41,362 nucleotides of DNA from Psychrobacter sp. FME13 (lineage in GTDB: Bacteria; Pseudomonadota; Gammaproteobacteria; Pseudomonadales; Moraxellaceae). Below are positions 35,882 to 41,362 of this stretch, one piece after another. The translations under genes and the position numbers were made by a program. How positions within the stretch are numbered: position 1 is the stretch's first letter; each line of letters begins with the position of its first letter. Location of the stretch: contig NZ_RRYV01000014.1 in the NCBI RefSeq assembly GCF_014861395.1, positions 1 to 41,362 of the forward strand, given 5' to 3'. The notes under the pieces were generated by a model, which did no database searches, was not told the origin of the DNA, and saw only the letters and a list, made by a program, of their open reading frames with translations.

Positions 35882-36988
35882 ACCACCTATCACTACGACA
35901 ATTTTGGCAGACGCATTGCCAAACAAACCCAGACGAAAGACAAAACCAAGTTTGTAAACAGACAATCGACCAAGATTATCACGTTCCCTGTACAACAGCA
36001 GAAAACCCAACATAAACAAATACACTATCTATGGGATGGCAATAGACAAGCACAGGAATATACTGACACCCATGTTTTCACTACCATCTATGAACAAAAC
36101 AGCTTTGAGCCTATAGCTAGACTGGTATGGTTAAGAGATGGACTGACCCTAGCGGCAAATGATGAAGGCTGGTATGGCAATAATAAACCTGAGCCACCGT
36201 CCGCTATTCAAATCTATCATTATCACAATGATCATCTAGGTACACCAAATGAGCTGACTGACCAGAAAGGTGAAGTTATTTGGCTGGCGGATTATGAGGC
36301 GTGGGGTAATACCGCTAAAGTGGTATGGCGAGAGGAGAAGCTTGAGCAATTACAAGTATCTGCTGATGAGCTACAGCCTATTCGTTTTCAAGGTCAGAGT
36401 TTTGATACGGAAACAGGATTGCACTACAATCGGTTTAGATATTTTGATCCTGATTTAGGGATGTTTATCAGCCGTGATCCTATTGGACTCATGGGCGGCT
36501 CAAACGTCTTCCAGTATGCGACGAATCCTACGGGGTGGATCGATCCTTTAGGTTTAAAGAACTATAGAGACAAATTTTGGGATAGAGCAGGTGGTGCAGA
36601 TAGAAGTAAATATCAAGTTCATCATATGTTTCCCCAAGATCTTTATAGCGATAATAAGCCAAAGACTAAAAAGATACTAAACTGTCATGGCATGGGTAAA
36701 GACGACTTAAATAACTTAATAGGTTTACCTAGAAATGAAAATGATAATCCAAGAAAAGGTAGTCCTTGGTTTGGCGCTTCAAAACACAACTCAAGTCACA
36801 GAGCATACTCTGATGCGTTAGAGGCTGCTATTATAAGAATAGGAGCAAAAGGCAGCTGCGTACAACAAAAAGCTAAACTTGTACTATTACAAAAAACATT
36901 AAGACGAATGCTCAATAATGGACAAGCCATTATGAGTAAACAAGGTGCAAGTACCACACAGTGGGAAAATATATTTAAAGGATACTAA
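35882..36988 (+). pseudogene. Orphan Rhs C-terminus with a second AHH-type toxin tip (no start)
   Basis: The frame is open from 35876 (after a TGA) to 36988 and reads straight into Rhs shell sequence: TYHYDNFGRRIAKQTQ, HYLWDGNRQAQEYTDTHVFT, YHYHNDHLGTPNELTDQ. It passes through QSFDTETGLHYNRFRYFDPD, DPIGL and DPLGL into a new ~145-residue tip: SKYQVHHMFPQDLY, DLNNLIGLPRNEND and SKHNSSHRAYSDAL, an AHH-type nuclease. It has no N-terminus, signal or proper start; a GTG at 36320 is internal to the shell. It parallels the end of the complete rhs (about 34150-34840). This is a displaced or silent Rhs tip that recombination with rhs could activate. The second immunity gene follows after 2 bp. Confidence 0.87.
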
Positions 36989-36990
36989 CT

Positions 36991-37545
36991 ATGAATAATT
37001 TTAATTATAGAGATGTTTATTTAAACTATCTAAAAGTCTTTGAATGTATTATAAAATCAAATAACTTCTTGAGACCTAACAACACTTTGCCTTCGGATAA
37101 ATTTCATATTATAAATGATTATCAAAAAGCTGATACTTTATACACTATGGAGTATCCTTTAGAAGAGCTAGGAGAGAAAGAAGGCAGTAAATACGATATT
37201 TATGCTGACTTAATGAACGAAAGGATTGATCTGCACTATGGTTTTTTCGATACTTTCACAGATACAGATTATCTAAATCATTTAGACTTTAAAGGCAAGT
37301 TTTTAGAAAAATTTTTCGATATAGTTGTAGCGGCTGAACAAAAAAACTCAAATTTTCCTGAAGAATTTACAGATTTCGTTCTGAATCACATTTTATCCTA
37401 TATATCTTATCTGACATTTTCCAATACTGCTGATAAATTGCTAGATTTAGAGATTGAGGCATACACCAACGGAGCCATGCCATGCGGTTGGTACGGCAAA
37501 TATCCTAAGGGAAAGCTTGCGGTCTATGTTCCTTTAGCTGAGTAA
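36991..37545 (+). CDS. Predicted immunity protein for the orphan Rhs tip
   Basis: A 184-residue acidic cytoplasmic-looking protein starting 2 bp after the orphan tip, with AAAGGAT before the ATG. No family is recognised, but the C-terminal NGAMPCGWYGKYPKGKLAVY parallels the first immunity candidate. That suggests the two belong to one superfamily guarding against related AHH tips. It is very AT-rich. Unlike its toxin it has a complete start and ribosome site, so it may be expressed even if the orphan tip is not, protecting against siblings that deploy this tip. Confidence 0.72.
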   Translation: MNNFNYRDVYLNYLKVFECIIKSNNFLRPNNTLPSDKFHIINDYQKADTLYTMEYPLEELGEKEGSKYDIYADLMNERIDLHYGFFDTFTDTDYLNHLDFKGKFLEKFFDIVVAAEQKNSNFPEEFTDFVLNHILSYISYLTFSNTADKLLDLEIEAYTNGAMPCGWYGKYPKGKLAVYVPLAE

Positions 37546-37641
37546 AAACTGCTATCTCAACTCAAATAAGTTAATCTATAGTCAAGCCCACCTAAAAGTG
37601 TTATAAACTAATTATCAAATACAATTGTTATTATAAAGACC

Positions 37642-37992
37642 ATGACTTACTCACTAGATTTTCGCAAACAAGTTCTTAAAAGTATAAATGACGGTATGAC
37701 CTTTGCCGAGGTGGCTGAGTTTTACAATCTGAGTCCAACCACGATACAGAATTGGAAGAGACGTATTCATAGTAAAACAACCAGACAAACTAAACCGTAT
37801 AAAATACCAGATGACGTGCTACTTAATGATGTCAAAGAACATCCTGATGATTACCAGTATGAGCGAGCACGTCGTCTAAACTGTAGTAAAACAGGCATTT
37901 ATCATGCTCTAAAGCGTCTTGGCATCAGTCAAAAAAAAGACTTTGGAACATCCAAAAGCATGTCCAGTAAAAAGAGCGATATATCTAAGTAA
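37642..37992 (+). CDS. IS630-family transposase, N-terminal helix-turn-helix part
   Basis: A 116-codon frame beginning MTYSLDFRKQVLKSINDGMT, with FAEVAEFYNLSPTTIQNWKRRI, the helix-turn-helix of IS630 transposases, and then YERARRLNCSKTGIYHALKRLGISQKK. At 37931-37938 a run of eight A is followed by a divergent tail (DFGTSKSM). With one A fewer the frame would join the downstream DDE frame as GISQKKTLEHPKACPVKRA. This may be programmed slippage, as reported in IS630 elements, or a mutation. The upstream ~95 bp should hold the left IS end; its inverted partner is lost. Confidence 0.85.
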   Translation: MTYSLDFRKQVLKSINDGMTFAEVAEFYNLSPTTIQNWKRRIHSKTTRQTKPYKIPDDVLLNDVKEHPDDYQYERARRLNCSKTGIYHALKRLGISQKKDFGTSKSMSSKKSDISK

Positions 37993-38303
37993 GCTTAATA
38001 ACTTTATACAACAAGGCTATCCCATCGTCTATATGGATGAAAGCGGCTTTGAGCACGAGACTATTCGCTCTCATGGCTATGCACCAATTGGTAAACCCTG
38101 TATCGATAGCTACAACTGGCAAGGTAAAAAGCGAACCAACGTCATCGGTGCTCTGTATGAAAAGATGCTGTTTGCGCTTGATTACTTTGAACAGAATATC
38201 AACAGCAATATATTTTATGACTGGTGCAAGTTCACGCTTATTCCAAGTCTCAAGACTAAATGCGTGATTGTCATGGATAATGCTCAGTTTCATAAAAATA
38301 AAC
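37919..38303 (+). pseudogene. IS630-family transposase, DDE part, truncated by IS3 element
   Basis: The frame reads KKTLEHPKACPVKRA, then YMDESGFEHETIRSHGYAP (first catalytic Asp), GKKRTNVIGAL and VIVMDNAQFHKNK (second Asp). It runs into the IS3 terminal repeat, giving a chance stop at 38308. The expected remainder (YLPPYSPDLNPIE region with the catalytic Glu) is missing, and it does not reappear to the right of the IS3 element. The element cannot move on its own. Confidence 0.88.
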
Positions 38304-38376
38304 GGTAATCCTCCCAATAAAAAAGAACACTCAAAAATAGAGAATAACTGCTAGAATAAACCAGCAGGAGAATCCT

Positions 38377-38643
38377 ATGAAAAAGACCCGTTTTAGCGAC
38401 AACCAAATCGTCAACATCTTAAAGCAAGCAGAACAAGGCGTTCCTATCACCGAGCTCTGCCGAGAACACAATATTAGCCAAAGCACCTTCTACAATTGGC
38501 GCTCGAAGTATGGCGGCATGGACGCCACGCTTATCTCACGCCTCAAAGCACTTGAGACTGAAAACGCCCGATTAAAGAAGAGGTACGCTGACGAATGTCT
38601 TAAATCAGACATACTACAGGACGCCATGACAAAAAAGTGGTAG
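38377..38643 (+). CDS. IS3-family transposase OrfA
   Basis: An 88-residue DNA-binding subunit: [42 protein letters not shown] is the IS407-type helix-turn-helix. It is followed by a leucine-zipper-like segment ([20 protein letters not shown]). The slippery heptamer A AAA AAG lies at 38631-38637 in the right phase for a -1 shift into OrfB, which would make the OrfAB fusion transposase. AGGAG sits eight bases before the ATG. Confidence 0.93.
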   Translation: MKKTRFSDNQIVNILKQAEQGVPITELCREHNISQSTFYNWRSKYGGMDATLISRLKALETENARLKKRYADECLKSDILQDAMTKKW

Positions 38644-39464
38644 CGCCACAAAGGCGCAGACAGCTCGCTTGTCACTATATTGAAGCGCGTAGCATTAGCA
38701 TACGCCGCGCTTGTCGTATCTTTAATATCAGTGTGACCTGCTACTATCACAAGTCCGTGGCAACGGATGAGAATAAGCAAATAGCAGACTTACTTATCAA
38801 ACTAACTGATGAGAATAAGAACTGGGGCTTTGGCTTATGCTTTTTAACCCTGCGTAATGTCATGGGACTGCCATACAATCATAAGCGTGTATATCGTATC
38901 TACTGTGAGCTTGAATTAAACCTTAGAATCAAGCCTAAACGTCGCATTAAACGTGCTAAACCCGTTCCACTGGCAGTACCTGACCAGATCAACCACAGCT
39001 GGAGCATGGACTTTATGCACGACGGCTTAACAGATGGGCGTGGCTTTAGACTGTTTAATGTGATTGATGACTATAACCGTGAAGCCTTAACGGTCGAGGT
39101 TGACTTCTCACTACCGGCTGGGAGGGTGATACGTAGTTTGAACCAGCTCATTGAATACCGAGGTAAACCTGTCCAAATCAGATGCGACAATGGCCCTGAA
39201 TATATTAGTAATGCGCTTAAAGACTGGGCTGAGCAGCAAGGTATCACTATTAGTTATATTGAGCCTGGCAATCCACAGCAAAATGCTTATGTAGAGCGCT
39301 TTAACAGGACAATGCGTTATGATTGGTTAAATCAGGAGTTGTTTGATAATCTTGATCAAGTCCGTCAGCAAGCAGAGACTTGGTTATATCACTATAATAA
39401 CGAGCGCCCAAACATGGGTAACGGTGGTTTTACGCCGATACAAAAACTCAATCAGGCAGCTTAA
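38637..39464 (+). CDS. IS3-family transposase OrfB (DDE integrase)
   Basis: A 275-residue catalytic subunit with HTH_21-like [20 protein letters not shown] and the integrase triad: Asp in [10 protein letters not shown], Asp in [11 protein letters not shown], Glu in [11 protein letters not shown] (35 residues apart, as in the family). It ends with [21 protein letters not shown]. It is probably expressed by -1 frameshifting from OrfA; its own GTG at 38637 is an unlikely start. It appears intact, so the IS may be active. Confidence 0.93.
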   Translation: MVAPQRRRQLACHYIEARSISIRRACRIFNISVTCYYHKSVATDENKQIADLLIKLTDENKNWGFGLCFLTLRNVMGLPYNHKRVYRIYCELELNLRIKPKRRIKRAKPVPLAVPDQINHSWSMDFMHDGLTDGRGFRLFNVIDDYNREALTVEVDFSLPAGRVIRSLNQLIEYRGKPVQIRCDNGPEYISNALKDWAEQQGITISYIEPGNPQQNAYVERFNRTMRYDWLNQELFDNLDQVRQQAETWLYHYNNERPNMGNGGFTPIQKLNQAA

Positions 39465-39553
39465 TTCTATTTACTAGGTGTCTTATGGTTGGGAGGGTTA
39501 CCATACGAACTTGACTTCATGTTAGGCAACAAAGTGCTAGTAGTAACCTCACC

Positions 39554-39746
39554 CTAACGCAACGCCTCACATGCAATACCATCTTTATCGCGGTCTAAGC
39601 GCGTATATCCTGCTTTTTTTGCGTTACTCAAAGCATTCGGCTTCCGCTTGGCTACCAAAGTCAGCGCATACCACACCTCCTGCATTTGCTGTGATAGCAG
39701 TAAGCAACATAATAGATGAGACTACAAAAACAATAATATTTCTCAT
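39554..39746 (-). pseudogene. Secreted Excalibur-domain protein, frameshifted
   Basis: From ATG 39746 the frame gives a signal peptide (MRNIIVFVVSSIMLLTAITA) and then VCADFGSQAEA before running off to TAA at 39624-39626. In another frame the sequence continues NALSNAKKAGYTRLDRDKDG and IACEALR to TAG 39554-39556. DRDKDGIACE is the Excalibur calcium-binding signature. The switch lies near 39639 and needs a one-base insertion or two-base loss. Joined, it would be a ~63-residue exported protein of common type. The 89 bp between the IS3 end and this gene hold nothing recognisable. Confidence 0.8.
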
Positions 39747-39846
39747 AAGTTAATCCTTTAAGGTTAATTGTTTTTAAATCTAACCCTTACTGTCAAACCA
39801 GATCAGGACGTATACTCCAAACAACTACCTATTAATAGCTTTTACT

Positions 39847-40257
39847 TTAGACGCCATTATCAAGCCTATCTTGGTACTCATCACACACCCTCAAACCCGC
39901 TTTAATAGCATCACTAAGGTCAGCACCCTCTTTGACACTGTAGGGCACGTTTGGGCGCATATTAGCTTGATTAAGAGCATCTACGGATGACTTGTTAAGC
40001 GGCGTACCGATATAAGATTCATCGGTAAAGCCCTCTGGTGCAAAATATACTTCACGCCCAAATTTTGGATGAGAAGTGCAGGATATCTCGCCATAAGGCA
40101 CAGTGAATGGATAAGGTGTTGCATACTCAGTAGGCCATAGTGCTTCGTTTACGCCGATGTAACCTGCACCGTAGTATTCGTCGTATTCTGGTTCGACAGG
40201 CGTACAAGCTGTTGTCAACAATAAGGTAAGTCCTGCTATTAATTTACTCATCCTCAT
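39847..40257 (-). CDS. DUF2511-like lipoprotein
   Basis: A 136-residue protein with a lipoprotein signal, MRMSKLIAGLTLLLTTAC (lipobox Cys18). The mature part contains LWPTEYATPYPFTVPYGEISC, REVYFAPEGFTDESY and SDAIKAGLRVCDEYQ; the WP..Y.....G.I.C pattern resembles DUF2511 (YebY) proteins. AAGGA lies five bases before ATG 40257, and the start overlaps the upstream gene by 14 nt, so the two are co-translated. The next gene in this direction is the Excalibur remnant, about 100 bp on. Function unknown. Confidence 0.7.
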   Translation of the reverse strand: MRMSKLIAGLTLLLTTACTPVEPEYDEYYGAGYIGVNEALWPTEYATPYPFTVPYGEISCTSHPKFGREVYFAPEGFTDESYIGTPLNKSSVDALNQANMRPNVPYSVKEGADLSDAIKAGLRVCDEYQDRLDNGV

Positions 40258-41260
40258 CTTTATCCTTATTCAAAACCCCTTTCTCCAGATTATCTATAGC
40301 TGTTTTAACCCAATTAACATCCTCACCATTGGTATGTTTAAAGTATTGGATGATGCCAAACTCAGATATTGCGGCTATATCGGACAGACGACCATTACCC
40401 CTAAATAACCGACCTACAACTTGTCTTATAACATCCTCTGTAAAACCATCTTGATCTATTACTTTTATAACAAGACCGCTAGTTTGACTGCCCTCTTTCT
40501 TGCAATCGAATAGATAAAAAACTCCAAGATTAGTAATCAGGCGCATGACGAACACTACCCTTACTTGAAAGTCATTTTTTTTACTGCGCATACCACGCAC
40601 TGTCTCACCAATAAATATAGGATCGTAAGCAACATTTACACAGTCTATGATTACAGGAGCGTAGCGCAAAGTAACTTTAAGGTCTTGAGCATAGCGTAAA
40701 AGACGTTCAAAATTATTCTTTATAGAGTGAATCGCGCCACTATCCACTAAAGCTTCAAATCTACCAATGTCACCATTAGCATTACCATCCTCCCCATCAG
40801 CATAAGCGTCAGGCTTGTTCTGCGGCAACCATATAACCTTTGATTTACAGCTATCTACAGCCTCATCTAAGGTCAAATTTGCGCCCTTGACAAGCTCTCT
40901 TATCTTGCCTATGAGTTCTATCCTATGCCTGACTACAGCTGTGGTTATATTATTAGCATCTCTTTCAGCCTCTAGTAAGATCTCATCAGACTCAACGGTG
41001 TTATAGATCGGTCTAATTCTGGATGTTTGAGGTTTGATGCCATCGCCGTATGTAGCAGAATTAGGCTTGTCTATCCTATATTCTATGGCATCTCCTTGCG
41101 GCATAGACATACCTAATATTTCAGTACAAAGCAGAGTCTGATCGTCAATTCTCAAACCTGCTATTTTAATTTGAATGTCCTGCTTGTGATAAGGTTCGAC
41201 CTTTAAGGAATAGTACTGCTTGTCATTAGCGAGCATTCTTTTATTGAGGTTCCAAACCAA
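40244..41260 (-). CDS. TnsE-like C-terminal domain protein, probably 5'-truncated
   Basis: A 338-residue frame with no good start: TTG 41260 or ATG 41236, both without a convincing ribosome site, and the frame stays open up to a TAG near 41313. The C-terminal ~160 residues (RFEALVDSGAIHSIKNNFER, RVVFVMRLITNLGVFYLFDC, GFTEDVIRQVVGRLFRGNGR, HTNGEDVNWVKTAIDNLEK) follow the layout of the Tn7 TnsE C-terminal domain. The segment ILGMSMPQGDAIEY parallels TnsE EIVGLEINAMLP. Tn7 TnsE has 538 residues, so the N-terminal third would be missing. TnsE directs Tn7 to replicating plasmid DNA. The identification was made by eye and is tentative; otherwise unknown. Confidence 0.45.
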   Translation of the reverse strand: MVWNLNKRMLANDKQYYSLKVEPYHKQDIQIKIAGLRIDDQTLLCTEILGMSMPQGDAIEYRIDKPNSATYGDGIKPQTSRIRPIYNTVESDEILLEAERDANNITTAVVRHRIELIGKIRELVKGANLTLDEAVDSCKSKVIWLPQNKPDAYADGEDGNANGDIGRFEALVDSGAIHSIKNNFERLLRYAQDLKVTLRYAPVIIDCVNVAYDPIFIGETVRGMRSKKNDFQVRVVFVMRLITNLGVFYLFDCKKEGSQTSGLVIKVIDQDGFTEDVIRQVVGRLFRGNGRLSDIAAISEFGIIQYFKHTNGEDVNWVKTAIDNLEKGVLNKDKDEDE

Positions 41261-41301
41261 CCCTTTAGTATAAGAGTTTGTTTTTAAGTAGTATAAAAAT
41301 A

Positions 41302-41359
41302 CAGCGTCCCCCTATGGCAGGATAGTTGTCACCCCTAAATAATAATTCCAAAGGGGACA
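41302..41359. other. Edge sequence with repeated GTC(A)CCCCTA motifs, probable end of another mobile element
   Basis: GTCCCCCTA (41306-41314) and GTCACCCCTA (41328-41337) are direct copies 22 bp apart, followed by the inverse AGGGGACA (41352-41359) and a final ATG. TGTCACCCCT followed by AGGGGACAATG resembles the left end of an IS3-type element running into its OrfA start. The 22-bp spacing would also fit TnsB sites at a Tn7-like end. The window stops too early to choose. Confidence 0.35.
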
Positions 41360-41362
41360 ATG

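Larger units (their letters stand above)
38304..39502 (+). mobile_element. IS3-family insertion sequence (IS407-like group), 1199 bp
   Basis: Terminal inverted repeats GGTAATCCTCCCAA (38304-38317) and TTGGGAGGGTTACC (39489-39502) differ at one base and frame two overlapping transposase genes. The length suits the IS3 family. The flanks AAAC (left) and ATAC (right) are not a matching duplication, and the interrupted IS630 gene does not resume on the right. The DNA on the right was therefore probably deleted or rearranged after insertion. Confidence 0.85.

Noticed and set aside
36320..36988. A separate 222-residue gene starting at GTG 36320
   Set aside because: The frame is continuous with Rhs shell sequence upstream to 35882 and the GTG lies inside a conserved shell segment, so it is not a natural start.
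39465..39490. CTAGGTGTCTTATGG resembling the third terminal repeat of the Tn7-like element
   Set aside because: It lies inside the right end of the IS3 element and has the same orientation as the left end, so chance similarity is more likely.
41320..41359. 41359 as the right end of the guaD-inserted transposon
   Set aside because: The bases after GGGGACA are ATG, not the expected CCTAC duplication, and the repeats do not match those at 19717-19852.

Overview
The window looks like chromosomal DNA of a gammaproteobacterium of the family Moraxellaceae, most likely Psychrobacter. This rests on protein-level resemblance (MnmA, PurB, RoxA, MnmG, IspF, a small Acinetobacter-type lipoprotein), moderate-to-low GC and Acinetobacter/Psychrobacter-type mobile elements. 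No rRNA, tRNA or CRISPR array was recognised. Both ends appear to lie in repeated DNA: the first bases are the 3' part of an IS982-family transposase, and the last bases look like the edge of another mobile element.

Layout. (1) 1-330: end of an IS982-family element. (2) 452-1648: flavin-dependent (luciferase-like) oxidoreductase and a 48-residue membrane protein. (3) 1799-8648: haem uptake locus. hmuS, hmuT, hmuU and hmuV run leftward and a TonB-dependent haem receptor runs rightward, with two Fur-box-like sites between them. (4) 8840-19274: housekeeping genes. These are an AEC transporter, mnmG, an unknown gene, grxD (monothiol glutaredoxin), ispF, mnmA, purB, a YjdF-like membrane protein, a 59-residue lipoprotein and the roxA-type ribosomal oxygenase. 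(5) 19369-19716: only the C-terminal third of guanine deaminase (guaD) remains, cut by a Tn7-like transposon whose end starts at 19717. (6) 19717-25919: transposition module tnsA-tnsB-tnsC-tniQ plus a fifth gene, all overlapping. The fifth protein has twelve CxxC motifs followed by a remnant integrase-like region, matching the layout of Tn6022-like elements with the TnsF target selector. (7) 26014-37545: cargo. A broken DUF5131 gene is followed by a type VI secretion effector cluster: vgrG, DUF2169 adaptor, DUF4150 PAAR-like tip, a 1607-residue Rhs protein with an AHH-type nuclease tip, its immunity gene, a start-less second Rhs C-terminus with another AHH-type tip, and a second immunity gene. 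(8) 37642-39502: an IS630-family element truncated by an IS3-family element. (9) 39554-41260, minus strand: a frameshifted Excalibur-domain gene, a DUF2511-like lipoprotein and a protein whose C-terminal half resembles Tn7 TnsE.

How it fits together. The left half is a stable chromosome with an iron-regulated haem import and use pathway (receptor, periplasmic binder, ABC importer, cytoplasmic haem handler). The right half is an accessory island. A Tn7-like transposon entered guaD and carries, or sits beside, an interbacterial weapon: VgrG spike, adaptor, PAAR-like tip and Rhs toxin with swappable C-termini and matching immunity genes. No T6SS structural genes are present, so the weapon would need a T6SS encoded elsewhere. 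The opposite end of the transposon is not visible, so its boundary and full cargo are unproven. All family calls come from reading motifs by eye; no database search was run.
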